This document shows, one piece after another, positions 53,713-62,510 of a stretch of DNA of 64,000 nucleotides; within the stretch, counting starts at the first letter, position 1; every line of letters begins with the position of its first letter. The notes under the pieces are model-generated. The model worked only from the letters and a program-made list of their open reading frames with translations. It did no database searches and had not been told where the DNA came from. The stretch is from CAYQTE01 sp964420285 (GTDB taxonomy: Bacteria; Planctomycetota; Phycisphaerae; Tepidisphaerales; Tepidisphaeraceae). The translations under genes and the position numbers were made by a program. The stretch is taken from positions 55,971 through 119,970 of the forward strand of contig CAYQTE010000006.1 of the NCBI GenBank assembly GCA_964420285.1, read 5' to 3'.

Positions 53713-55335
53713 ATGGCAGACTTGATGCGTTTACTCCTCACAATGTACGTGCTTTCGTGCATTTTCGGCATTTCCCAAACAATGCTTGGCCTTGGCGCAA
53801 CACCGATCCTTCTCTGCCTCGCGCGAAAAGCAAATGCACGGATTTGGGTGTTGATAGCGTGGCACGCGACCCTGACCCTCGCGTTTGCAGCGGTCTCCGC
53901 GATGGTCGCTGTGGGCATGTGGCGAGAGGTCGATCTTGGCTGGTGGCGTTACCCGGTCTGCTTTATGTTCTTCCTTTTCCTGTTGGGAAGTCACTGCACC
54001 ACGCGATTCAGAGTGGGCGAAGATCCCGAAGCCGAAACGATTGGTGGCGCGGCGATCTTGGTTGGCCTTTTCGGTTTCGTCGCCTTCTGCGCACTGCCAA
54101 ATTTACTGCTAAACAACAGCGCTTCGACTGCGTGCGCGCGCTGGGCAACTTGGTTTCTTGATGGATGGTGGACCCGCGGATGGACTGGGGTCATCCTGGG
54201 GTCCTTTGTGTTGTGGCGGTTTGGGCTTTTTGCACTGTCCGCTGGGCTTGGGTCGGCATTCGTGCTAGTGGCCATTCCAATCTCGGCAATCGCCGAAGCA
54301 CGGAAGAATCGGGTGGGATCGCGGCGTGGGAACGCAATTACCTGCCGACTTCCGCCGACCACTGCGACCCCACGGCCAAAAACTGCGTCAGGCGCCAGCC
54401 GACCCGATCAGGCGGCGGCGCAAAGCGCGGCTGATGCGATGCGCGTTGCGCTGGCGCATTATCATGAAACAGGTGGTGCCGTCCAGGATTACGCAAAAGC
54501 GATGGTCTATTTCCGCAAAGCGGCTGACGACGGCAATGCGCCGGCGATGTACTACATCGCTGCGCTGTACGAGATTGGCCGCGGCGTGCCGTCGGATTGC
54601 CAACAGGCAATGGCCTGGTATCTCAAGGCCGCCGACGCCGGCGATGCGCCCGCGATGACTAGAGCTGGGTTTCTGTACGAGCATGGGCGCGGTGTGGCGC
54701 AGGATTACCAGCGGGCGTTGGCGTGGTACCGCAAAGCCGCTGACGCGGGGAATCCGGACGCAATGACCAGCATCGGTTTCCTCTATTGCAGGGGGCATGG
54801 CGTGGCAAAGGACTACGAGCAAGCTATGTATTGGTTCCGCCAGGCCGCCTATGTGGGCAATGCGGAGGCGATGGCCTATATCGGTCTCCTATATGAACAC
54901 GGATGCGGCGTGCCGAAGAATCTAGAGGAGGCCGTCGTTTGGCATCGCAAGGCCGCCGAGGGGCGCAATGCGATGGCGATGATGAAGATGGGAGTTCTCT
55001 ACGAGATAGGCCAAGGTGTGCCACAAGACTACGAACAGGCCATGGCGTGGCACCGCGCGGCTGCCGAGGCGGGTGAGGCTGCGGCCCTGACCAGCATCGG
55101 TTTCATGTATTGCAATGGGCTTGGCGTGGCGAAGGACTACGATGTGGCTTTGGATTGGTACCGCAAGGCCGCCGATGCGGGTAATGCAGAGGCGATGAGG
55201 CACATCGCCGATATGTATGCGAATGGCGACGGTGTGCCGGAAGACCGCGAGCAGGCCAAGGCGTGGTATCGTAAGGCTGCCGACGCCGGCGACGCGGTAG
55301 CGACATTCTTCTGTGGCCCCCGCGCGGTGGCATAG
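53713..55335 (+). CDS. Membrane protein with eight Sel1-like repeats
   Basis: 540 residues. The first 200 form about five or six hydrophobic helices (MADLMRLLLTMYVLSCIFG onward). Then come eight Sel1-like repeats of 36 residues from about 245 on, each of the form YxxGxGVxxDYEQAMxWYRKAADAGNAxAM. The ATG at 53713 is preceded by AGAGGA. Sel1 repeats mediate protein interactions. The coupling of a membrane domain and Sel1 repeats in this order is not one I recognise as a named family. A hypothetical gene follows 56 bases later. Confidence 0.8.
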   Translation: MADLMRLLLTMYVLSCIFGISQTMLGLGATPILLCLARKANARIWVLIAWHATLTLAFAAVSAMVAVGMWREVDLGWWRYPVCFMFFLFLLGSHCTTRFRVGEDPEAETIGGAAILVGLFGFVAFCALPNLLLNNSASTACARWATWFLDGWWTRGWTGVILGSFVLWRFGLFALSAGLGSAFVLVAIPISAIAEARKNRVGSRRGNAITCRLPPTTATPRPKTASGASRPDQAAAQSAADAMRVALAHYHETGGAVQDYAKAMVYFRKAADDGNAPAMYYIAALYEIGRGVPSDCQQAMAWYLKAADAGDAPAMTRAGFLYEHGRGVAQDYQRALAWYRKAADAGNPDAMTSIGFLYCRGHGVAKDYEQAMYWFRQAAYVGNAEAMAYIGLLYEHGCGVPKNLEEAVVWHRKAAEGRNAMAMMKMGVLYEIGQGVPQDYEQAMAWHRAAAEAGEAAALTSIGFMYCNGLGVAKDYDVALDWYRKAADAGNAEAMRHIADMYANGDGVPEDREQAKAWYRKAADAGDAVATFFCGPRAVA

Positions 55336-55391
55336 CAACGGGCGCCAATTGGGCGTAGCAACGGGATGGACTGGCAGAAAGGAATAGCGCG

Positions 55392-55916
55392 ATGGAGTCA
55401 GATCCCAATTCGGCACTTGAAATTCGCTCCTATTTGACGCGCCATGGCGAGGGATTCGACATAAGTCGCGAGGTGGTGATCAAGCCGGAGCTCTGCCCGT
55501 ACCAATATTTCTCAACTTGTCCCGGTTACACCGCAAAACGGCGAGCGTTGGCAAATTTTGTGGGCAAGGAGCATTTCTTGTGGGCGTATGAAAAGGAGCG
55601 GGGATTCCGCCACCGCGAGGGGATCAAGCCGGTCGAATGGGAACTGCGGCTCGGGCATCATCGCGTCCTTGGGTACGTGGACGATGATAAGTGGGGCGCA
55701 ATCCGAGAGAACGAAAGATGGGACGGCTCTGCGGGTAGCGACCTTTCCGAACTGCGCGAATGTTATACCGTATGCCGACCGAGCAAGGGCGATTTTAGCG
55801 TGTTGTTGCGATTTCCGATCTGGCCGCTTCTCGCGGACGAGAGCTTCGAGAAAAGGTGTGTGCCTCCGACAGACAACTTCGGTGCCGCCATGAGGCGGCG
55901 TCCGGCGGTTACCTGA
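55392..55916 (+). CDS. Hypothetical protein
   Basis: 174 residues with no recognised domain. It is charged and rich in Trp/Tyr, with short Cys-bearing stretches (KPELCPYQYFSTCPG, RECYTVC) but no metal-binding pattern. The ATG at 55392 has AAAGGA upstream. It converges on the MBL gene with one base between stop codons, and follows the Sel1 protein, with which it may be cotranscribed. Confidence 0.5.
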   Translation: MESDPNSALEIRSYLTRHGEGFDISREVVIKPELCPYQYFSTCPGYTAKRRALANFVGKEHFLWAYEKERGFRHREGIKPVEWELRLGHHRVLGYVDDDKWGAIRENERWDGSAGSDLSELRECYTVCRPSKGDFSVLLRFPIWPLLADESFEKRCVPPTDNFGAAMRRRPAVT

Positions 55917-55917
55917 G

Positions 55918-56562
55918 CTATTCCAACCCCAGCGCCATCCGCACGAAAGGATTGTTGGCTCGCTCTTCCATGAGCAAACTCGGCCGGCCGTGGCCGGGGA
56001 GAAGGCGCGTCGCGTCCGGCAGGTCCATGATGGTTCGCAGCGATTCGGTCAGGGCGTCGGGGTCGCTGTCGGGCAGATCGGTCCGGCCGACGGAGCCACC
56101 GATGATGAGATCGCCGCCCACCAGCACTTCCTCGTCGGGGAAATAGAACGCGACGTGACCCGGCGAGTGGCCGGGCGTGTGGATGACCCGCAGTCGCAGC
56201 GCGCCGATCGAAAGTGTCTGTCCATCGGCGAAATAAGCGTCCGCCTTGCGCGGGGGAATCACAAATGGCAGCGGGAAGTAGTCGGTGGTGGGCTGGATCA
56301 GCTTGGGTTCGTCCAGCGGATGGATCAGCACGCGAACGGCCGGGAATCGGGCCGTGACCACCGCGTGATCCGCGACGTGATCGAAATGCCCGTGCGTCAG
56401 GTATAGGGCGACAATATCCAACCCGCGAGCCTGGGCTTCGTCCAGAAGCACCGCCGTCGTGTCGTTGGGAGCATCAAACAGGACGGCCTGTTTTGATGGC
56501 TCATCAGCGATGAGAAAACAATTTGTCGAAGCGATGCCGCCGCTGTTCATGAGTATCTGCAT
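55918..56562 (-). CDS. Metallo-beta-lactamase-fold hydrolase (glyoxalase II-like)
   Basis: 214 residues. The di-metal motif THGHFDH is at 56-62, with TPGHSPGH and GGDLIIGGSVGRTDLPDSD further on, giving the full ligand set of the glyoxalase II-like group. The ATG at 56562 (MQILMNSGGI) has AGGAGA upstream; the longer ORF overlaps the HEAT gene. Typically such enzymes are general hydroxyacyl-thioester hydrolases or persulfide dioxygenase-like proteins; the substrate is not known. Confidence 0.88.
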   Translation of the reverse strand: MQILMNSGGIASTNCFLIADEPSKQAVLFDAPNDTTAVLLDEAQARGLDIVALYLTHGHFDHVADHAVVTARFPAVRVLIHPLDEPKLIQPTTDYFPLPFVIPPRKADAYFADGQTLSIGALRLRVIHTPGHSPGHVAFYFPDEEVLVGGDLIIGGSVGRTDLPDSDPDALTESLRTIMDLPDATRLLPGHGRPSLLMEERANNPFVRMALGLE

Positions 56563-56648
56563 CGAGGTACGCTCTCCTGGGGCGCTGGCTCGACAGGATA
56601 CACACTGCAACGGCAATTCGTAAGCGGCGGCATCGCGGTGTTGCCGGA

Positions 56649-58541
56649 TTACTCCTCGGTCAACTGACGCAGGCACCATTGCAGCAGGCGTTTTTCCTGT
56701 TCGCCGGTCGCTTTGCCGATGGCCGCCTGCACCGCCGAAGCGGCCGATGCGCCGGAATTGCCCATGAATCCCAGTGCCAATGCCGCGCGCTCGCGCGTCG
56801 CGAGTTTGTCATCGCTCAGATGCGGAACCAGCACGTCAACCGTTTCGCCATCGCCGCAGGCGAGGATCTTGTATCCCCAATCCGGCACGTTTCCGGCCGT
56901 GCCGGCAATGATCTCCTGGGCCAGCATCTTGGCGCTGGGGCGAAGACGATAGCCGAGTTCTTCGGCATAGGATTCGTAGATGAATCGGAAGATGTCGCCG
57001 GGTCCGCCGCCGCCCATGCCGCCGCCCGGCCCACCGCCGCGCCCGCCAGGGCCGCCGCCCATCCCCATCCATCCACCTTGCCAGGGGAATCCCTTGGTGG
57101 GCTGAATCGCCCACAGTGTCGCCGACGGCAGCACCGGATTCTTGATCGGGCTGCTCTGAATGGTCGGGATCGCGTCCTTCGCCACCGGACCCAGCAGCGA
57201 CAGGTAGATCATCATGTTGTATCCGTCCACCTCGGTCGCGCCCGGCAGGGCCTTGATGATGAAATTGACGGCCGGATGCGCGCCATCGCCGCCGATCTGC
57301 GACATGGCCCGCACCGCGGCCCATCGCACATCGCTCTGGTCGCTGGAGAGCATCTTGGCCAGCCGGGGCAGCGCCGGCGTCGCGATCTGGCCAATGTGTC
57401 CCAAAGCGTCGGCCGCATCGACCGCCAATGTCGCATTGTCCAGAAGCGGAATAAGCGCACTAGCGGCCTTATCGCTGGGGGCACCCAGCGTCGAGATCGC
57501 CACCAGCGCCGTCATGCGCGTGGCCTCGTCGGGACTATTGAGAAATCCAGCCAGCTTGTCCGCCAGCCCAAACACCGCCTTGCCGGCGATTCCCGTATTG
57601 CCAATGGCCAGCATGCGGATCGAGGTCTCCGCGCTATCCAGTCCCTTTGACAGCACATCCACGGCCCGCTCGTCGCGAGGCGTTATGCGGCACATCGCTG
57701 CCGCGGCGCTGAATCGCACGTCCGGCGAAGCGGAATCGAGCAGCGTCGCCAAGGCCGGCGCTGCGCTGCGGGCGCTGCGCCCCAGCCAGCGGAGGTCGTG
57801 CGCCGTATCCGCCAGAACGGCCGGATCGCTCGAGTGAAGCAGTTCTATCAGGTGCGGCAGATCCGATTCATCAACCGGCCCGGTGCCGATGAGATAAGTG
57901 GGGCTTGACGCCGCCGCCGTCACCTGGGGCGGCGCCGAGATGTTCTCGTGAATCCGCTGCACGCGCACCAGGTCCGGCAGGGCCTGTCGATTCAGCGGAA
58001 GGTCAAAGCTCGCTCCTTCTGTATCGTCGCCGTAGGGGAGAACAGTCAGTGTGGCTTCCTTGCCCGCCAGCATCGTCTCGACTCCGTCGCACAGCCGGCC
58101 GATGGTTCCGAAATACGCCAGGGGCAGATCGGGCCGCGGCGGGCCGAGTTTCCACGCCCCGGCGGTGTTGGCGCGAACCTGGTACCAGCCCTGGCCCATG
58201 CAGACCAGTTCGGTGGTGCGGGACATGAACATGACCGCCCGCGCCCCCGGCTGGGCCCATTGCAGAATCGGCCGCGGAACGGCAACGCCGTCCGAGGCCT
58301 GCACGTCGTGGCGCACCGGATCGGCCGACAGATCGCCCTTGAGGGCTCGGATCGGAAGCAGCATGACGGAATGGTCGGCGGCACTGAACTTGTCCACCTG
58401 CACGATGGCGATCGACTTGGAATCGCCCACGACCTTGGCAAGAGTCGGGGCCAGATCGATGTAGCCATGAGCCCATTGGCCGCCGATAAGACAGAGTACG
58501 ATTGCAGATATCAGTATCCTATGTCGATTCACGTTACACAT
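56649..58541 (-). CDS. Exported HEAT-repeat protein with Gly-rich loop
   Basis: 630 residues with a signal peptide (MCNVNRHRILISAIVLCLIG). From about 200 to 460 there are HEAT-like helical repeats (for example PALATLLDSASPDVRFSAAA; PRLAKMLSSDQSDVRWAAVR). A Gly-rich insertion GGGPGGRGGGPGGG near residue 500 splits the repeats, which resume at the end (LATRERAALALGFMGNSGAS). The first 150 residues carry two cysteines and a beta-rich domain. The ATG at 58541 is preceded by CAGGAG. Protein-scaffold function is inferred. Confidence 0.78.
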   Translation of the reverse strand: MCNVNRHRILISAIVLCLIGGQWAHGYIDLAPTLAKVVGDSKSIAIVQVDKFSAADHSVMLLPIRALKGDLSADPVRHDVQASDGVAVPRPILQWAQPGARAVMFMSRTTELVCMGQGWYQVRANTAGAWKLGPPRPDLPLAYFGTIGRLCDGVETMLAGKEATLTVLPYGDDTEGASFDLPLNRQALPDLVRVQRIHENISAPPQVTAAASSPTYLIGTGPVDESDLPHLIELLHSSDPAVLADTAHDLRWLGRSARSAAPALATLLDSASPDVRFSAAAAMCRITPRDERAVDVLSKGLDSAETSIRMLAIGNTGIAGKAVFGLADKLAGFLNSPDEATRMTALVAISTLGAPSDKAASALIPLLDNATLAVDAADALGHIGQIATPALPRLAKMLSSDQSDVRWAAVRAMSQIGGDGAHPAVNFIIKALPGATEVDGYNMMIYLSLLGPVAKDAIPTIQSSPIKNPVLPSATLWAIQPTKGFPWQGGWMGMGGGPGGRGGGPGGGMGGGGPGDIFRFIYESYAEELGYRLRPSAKMLAQEIIAGTAGNVPDWGYKILACGDGETVDVLVPHLSDDKLATRERAALALGFMGNSGASAASAVQAAIGKATGEQEKRLLQWCLRQLTEE

Positions 58542-58581
58542 CACAAACTCCTGAAATCGAACAATTACATCTGGCGCTTCT

Positions 58582-58602
58582 GTAGGGTCCGCATTGCGGA
58601 CC
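58582..58602. repeat. Palindromic repeat, family A (third copy)
   Basis: Exact match to the 21-base arm at 18289-18309, with core GGTCCGCATTGCGGACC, in the leader of the HEAT-repeat gene. Confidence 0.85.
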
Positions 58603-58654
58603 GGAATCGTAGGTTGCCATGACACCGGTTCACGGTGAGGACCCCGCGGGCTCA

Positions 58655-59641
58655 TCAGTCCATGTATCCCAACCCGATAAGAGTCGCCGTCTGATCCGCC
58701 GTCAGCAAAGGCAGCAGATCGTCTTGCGCCTCGGTAAGTTGAGCCTGCGCCTTGGCGCGAGCGGTGCGAACGGCCGCGACCTTTTCCTTCACCTGGTCGT
58801 CCGTGTGCTTTGGGTCGGCCAGCGTGGTTTGAAGGTCGGTCATAGCCTCGGCGATCGGATTGCGCTGGGCGGCCGACTTGAGCACGGCGGCACTGGCGCG
58901 ATCGGCGGTCTGAGTCGCCGGCGCCAGGCGTGCGCTCGGGTTCGTCGTGGCCGTGATCGTTGCGCCGGCCACGCCGCCCGTGACCGCGGTCGGCGGATTG
59001 ACGGCCTGATTTGATGGAGCAACGGCCGGCTGCTGCTGTGGCTGCGAATTGCCGGTGTCCGGGCCGCCGAATCCACCTCCACCGGGTCCGCCAAATCCAC
59101 CGCCTGGACCGCCGAATCCACCGCCGCCGGGTCCGCCATTGCCCGGCCCTCCAAATCCTGGTCCGCCCCCGCCGGGTCCGCCGAATCTCCCGCCGCCCGG
59201 CCCGCCGAATCCTGGTCCGCCGGGTCCCCCGAAACCACCGCCACCGGGTCCGCCGAATCCACCTCCACCAGGACCACCGAATCCACCGCCGCCGCGACCG
59301 CGGCCGCCGAATCCGCCCGGCCCGCCGCCGGCGCCGGGATCGGAGAAGCTATCCCCGCCGCCTGGGCCGCCCATCCCCGGGCCGCCGCCAAATCCGAAAC
59401 CAACTCCACCCGCGTTCGCGTTGCTCAGAAGCGATTGCGTCGCCTGTCGGGCCGCAATCAGTTTGTCGATCTTCGGCCCGATCACGATCCATTCCTCGTC
59501 CGTGGCGTGAAGCTGCGACTTGATGGAGGTCGAGCCGGAATCGGCCGCTGCGCCGCCGCCGCCGCGTCCGGCCGGCTGCGCCATAGCCAGGACGGGCAGC
59601 GCCACAATCGCCAGTGACGTCCATAAGATAGTACGTGCCAT
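58655..59641 (-). CDS. Secreted Gly/Pro-rich protein
   Basis: 328 residues with a signal peptide (MARTILWTSLAIVALPVLAMA). A folded-looking N-terminal block (LHATDEEWIVIGPKIDKLIA) is followed at about 80-190 by repeats of GGPGGGGFGGPGG type, then a Pro/Gln/Thr linker and an Ala-rich helical C-terminal part that ends ADQTATLIGLGYMD. It resembles planctomycete secreted proteins with Spy/CpxP-like helices but I cannot confirm that. It directly follows a two-component system on the same strand, whose kinase has similar Gly/Pro repeats. Confidence 0.7.
   Translation of the reverse strand: MARTILWTSLAIVALPVLAMAQPAGRGGGGAAADSGSTSIKSQLHATDEEWIVIGPKIDKLIAARQATQSLLSNANAGGVGFGFGGGPGMGGPGGGDSFSDPGAGGGPGGFGGRGRGGGGFGGPGGGGFGGPGGGGFGGPGGPGFGGPGGGRFGGPGGGGPGFGGPGNGGPGGGGFGGPGGGFGGPGGGGFGGPDTGNSQPQQQPAVAPSNQAVNPPTAVTGGVAGATITATTNPSARLAPATQTADRASAAVLKSAAQRNPIAEAMTDLQTTLADPKHTDDQVKEKVAAVRTARAKAQAQLTEAQDDLLPLLTADQTATLIGLGYMD
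59050..59400 (-). repeat. Coding low-complexity tandem repeat (GGPGGxxFGGPGG)
   Basis: About 350 bases of imperfect repeats of 12-18 bases encode the GGFGGPGGGGFG-type tract of the secreted protein. Purine/pyrimidine skew is strong (C on the plus strand). Similar but shorter tracts are coded in the adjacent kinase (61140-61350). Confidence 0.8.
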
Positions 59642-59803
59642 AAAGAACCATCCTTGAGCGGAATATCCCCACCGGACAATCCATGAACCGAGCCGCCCAA
59701 CTCGTTCGAGCAACCACAATAATTGGCATCGCATTAAGCGCACGTGAAGAATTGAAAAAATTTCGGAGTCCATTCCGGGGGCATCACATTGGGCGCACCG
59801 CTG

Positions 59804-61528
59804 TCACCGTGGCAGGCGGACGGTGAATGTCGAGCCTTTGCCCGGCTCGCTGGTGAAGGTGATCGTCCCGTGGTGTGCCTCCACGATCGTCTTGCAGATC
59901 GCCAGGCCCAGCCCCGTGCCGCCGTCGTCGCGGGCGCGGGAAAAATCAACGCGGTAGAACCTCTCGAAAAGAAACGGCTGATTCTCGGGCGGAATGCCGA
60001 TTCCCGTATCGGCGATGCTGAGAACAGCCTGGGCGCCTTCGGCTTTCACCGTGATAATGATGCTTCCCTTATCGTGATTGTAGCGAATGGCATTGGTCAG
60101 GAGATTGGTCACGACCTGCCCCAGTCGCGACGCGTCGGCCTTGAGACTCACCGGCTCCAGGTGGGATTCAACCGTGATGTTCTTCGTCGCCGCCAGCGGC
60201 ATCAGCATCGACACCGAATCCTCGACGATGCGCTTGAGATCACTGACGGCGGGGGTGAACACCAGCGATCCGGCGTCCGCCCTTGCCAGAAGCAGCAGCG
60301 AATCCAGCAGGCTCTTCATGCGCTCCGAGGCCCGCTGGCAGCTTTGGAACATGATGCGGTATTCTTCCGCCGACCGCTCCCGCGCCAGGGCAAGCTGCAC
60401 ATTCGTGTGCATGACCGTCAGGGGTGTACGCAGCTCGTGAGAAGCGTCGGCCGTGAAACGAACCTGCTGGCTGAACGCCGCTTCCAGCCGCGAGAAGGTC
60501 TGGTTGAGAACCCTGGCCAGCGTGCCCAGTTCGCTGCTGGTTCCGGCCTGGTCGATCCGTCGCGACAGGTTGGACGCGCTGATCTCCTGCGCCACGGCCG
60601 TGATCGCGCGAATCGGCCGCACCGCCCGCACCGAGAGGTACCACCCGCCGGCCAGACCGAACAGCAGCACGCCGACGCCCGACAAACCCAGCAGCCACGC
60701 GGACCGCCGCAACTCGGCCTTGTCGGCGGCGATTGAACGCCCAACGAGCACGACAGCGCCGCCGAACACCTGCACGTAGGCTTCGCGCAGATCGCCGCGC
60801 TGGCGGACGACGGGGGGTTCGGGTTGGCTGGGCGGACCCATGGGCGCGAAGCCGCTCAGCGGCGTGAGCGGGTCGGGGATATCGGCGGCCATCGCGACGG
60901 ACTTGAACTGCATGCCATCAGGGGTCCAGACTTTGGGCTGCGTACCCTCGGCGGTCCAGAGTGCGAAATACAACTGGCCGGGATTGCCTTCAGCGAACCG
61001 GCCGGCAACCGCATTGGGGATCGTCACGTCCATCTCGAAATTGGCGCGCGTCCCGCCAGACCGATCGGGACCACGTCCCTGGCGATCCCCCCGGCCGCCG
61101 GGGCCGCGGCCAAAGGGCTGGTCCGGTCCGCGATCCGCTGGATTATCGCCCGGACGCGTGGATGCCGGCCTGCTGGATGGTCCGGGACCGCCGGGACCGA
61201 ACCCGCCGCCCGGTCCGCCGCCGGGCCCTCCACCTGGACCAAAGCCGCCGCCTGATCCCGGTCCGCCGCCTGGTCCTCCACCTGGACCAAAGCCGCCACC
61301 TCCGCCTGGTCCACCAGGCCCACCGGGTCCGCCGCCGGGCCCGCGCCATCGCGGCATCCACATGGCCCGCGCTGCCAGCAGTTGCACGTTCTGAGCCAGA
61401 TCGGCGTCGATTTTCTGATACCGCTCGCGGTTGAGTCCGTAATACGAGGCAACACCAAAACCGCTGAGCACCACGGCCAGCAGTCCCGCGTGCCAGATCT
61501 GCATCGACCATCGGATCGAATTAAACAT
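59804..61528 (-). CDS. Two-component sensor histidine kinase with Gly/Pro-rich sensor
   Basis: 574 residues. Two TM helices (about 12-30 and 278-298) flank a periplasmic sensor that contains a 90-residue GPGGGPGGxGF-type tract. HAMP-like segment, then the H box FTADASHELRTPLTVM with His364, N box TNLLTNAIRYNHDKG, G1 ADTGIGIPPEN, F FLFERFYRVD, G2 GGTGLGLAIC. The ATG at 61528 overlaps the response-regulator stop (ATGTTTAA). HisKA type 1. Ligand unknown; metals or envelope signals are typical of this class. Confidence 0.9.
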   Translation of the reverse strand: MFNSIRWSMQIWHAGLLAVVLSGFGVASYYGLNRERYQKIDADLAQNVQLLAARAMWMPRWRGPGGGPGGPGGPGGGGGFGPGGGPGGGPGSGGGFGPGGGPGGGPGGGFGPGGPGPSSRPASTRPGDNPADRGPDQPFGRGPGGRGDRQGRGPDRSGGTRANFEMDVTIPNAVAGRFAEGNPGQLYFALWTAEGTQPKVWTPDGMQFKSVAMAADIPDPLTPLSGFAPMGPPSQPEPPVVRQRGDLREAYVQVFGGAVVLVGRSIAADKAELRRSAWLLGLSGVGVLLFGLAGGWYLSVRAVRPIRAITAVAQEISASNLSRRIDQAGTSSELGTLARVLNQTFSRLEAAFSQQVRFTADASHELRTPLTVMHTNVQLALARERSAEEYRIMFQSCQRASERMKSLLDSLLLLARADAGSLVFTPAVSDLKRIVEDSVSMLMPLAATKNITVESHLEPVSLKADASRLGQVVTNLLTNAIRYNHDKGSIIITVKAEGAQAVLSIADTGIGIPPENQPFLFERFYRVDFSRARDDGGTGLGLAICKTIVEAHHGTITFTSEPGKGSTFTVRLPR

Positions 61529-62174
61529 CGATCTGGTATCCCTCGCCACGCCGGGTGGTGATGAAATCCTTGCCCATCTTTTTTCTCACGTTGGCAATAT
61601 GCACATCCACAAGATTCGACAGTGTATCATCCGCCTCGTCGAAAATGTGTTCATAAATCATCGTCCGCGTCACCAGCTTGCCCTTGTGCAGCGCCAGCAA
61701 CTCCACCAGGGCATATTCCCTGGGCGTCAGCGGAATCGTCTCGCCCGCCCGCCGCACCGTCCGGTCCGATGTGTCAACCCGGAATTCGCCGATATCGATC
61801 GCCGCCTGTGCCTGGCCGCTGGTCCGCCGGATCAGCGCCCGCAGCCGCGCCTCCAGTTCCTTCAATTCAAACGGCTTGGTCAGGTAATCATCGGCCCCGC
61901 CGTCCAATCCCTTGATCCGATCCGCCAGCGCATCGCGGGCCGTCAGGATGAGCACGGGGGTTTTGCGGGTCTTGCGCAGCTCGCGCAGCAGATCCCAGCC
62001 ATTCATTCCCGGCAGCATCAGATCCAGCACGATCGCGTCGTAATCGGTCCCCGCCGCCTTGAACAGGCCGGTCTTGCCCTCGGACGCCTCATCAACCGCA
62101 TATCCGGCCTCGCGCAGAACCTGGCATAACGCGCTGAGCAGGTCGGTTTCATCCTCGATGACCAGAATTCTCAT
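61521..62174 (-). CDS. OmpR-family response regulator
   Basis: 217 residues. Receiver domain with Asp51 as phospho-acceptor (IVLDLMLPGMNGW), switch residues Thr79 and Lys101 (LILTARDAL; DDYLTKPFEL). Winged-helix output domain with LTPREYALVELLALHKGKLV and the C-terminal TRRGEGYQIDV. The ATG at 62174 is preceded by GAGGAG. It overlaps the kinase gene by eight bases. Confidence 0.94.
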   Translation of the reverse strand: MRILVIEDETDLLSALCQVLREAGYAVDEASEGKTGLFKAAGTDYDAIVLDLMLPGMNGWDLLRELRKTRKTPVLILTARDALADRIKGLDGGADDYLTKPFELKELEARLRALIRRTSGQAQAAIDIGEFRVDTSDRTVRRAGETIPLTPREYALVELLALHKGKLVTRTMIYEHIFDEADDTLSNLVDVHIANVRKKMGKDFITTRRGEGYQIDV

Positions 62175-62510
62175 GATTGGCTCCTCACAACATATATCGC
62201 ATACGCTCGTTCACCTGAAGCCCGCATGAAGGATTTGGAGATGGCCCGCGTGACTTTCGCCGCAGGCTGCCGGGTCCGGCGATCGCGTCAAACGGCCCGT
62301 TCTGCGGCTGTCACAAACCCGGTCGCATCGGCGGATTTATCTTGCACGATACGAATCGCCACTTAGAATACCGCCGAGGTCTTGATAACCGCCACAAGCC
62401 GGCCTGTGCCGGTGGAGTCTGCCGGAAACTCAAGGAGGCCGGGAGTCTTTGATGCAAATGAGTTCGCCAAAGACTCCCGACCCCTGATCCGCCTGGGATA
62501 TATTTAGGCT
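62175..62510. other. Gene-free divergent region with hairpin repeat
   Basis: 336 bases between the leftward response regulator and the rightward leucine-rich-repeat gene. Besides the family C hairpin at 62438-62482, I see no reading frame or clear promoter. Confidence 0.5.
62438..62482. repeat. Dispersed hairpin repeat, family C (copy 1)
   Basis: Perfect arms GGGAGTCTTTG (62441-62451) and CAAAGACTCCC (62468-62478), extended by one mismatch to GG...CC. Loop ATGCAAATGAGTTCGC. A related element lies at 63419-63464, on the other side of the leucine-rich-repeat gene. Confidence 0.85.

Noticed and set aside
59050..59400. Regular repeats considered as a CRISPR array
   Set aside because: Units are short, contiguous and in frame with a secreted protein; there are no spacers or cas genes.
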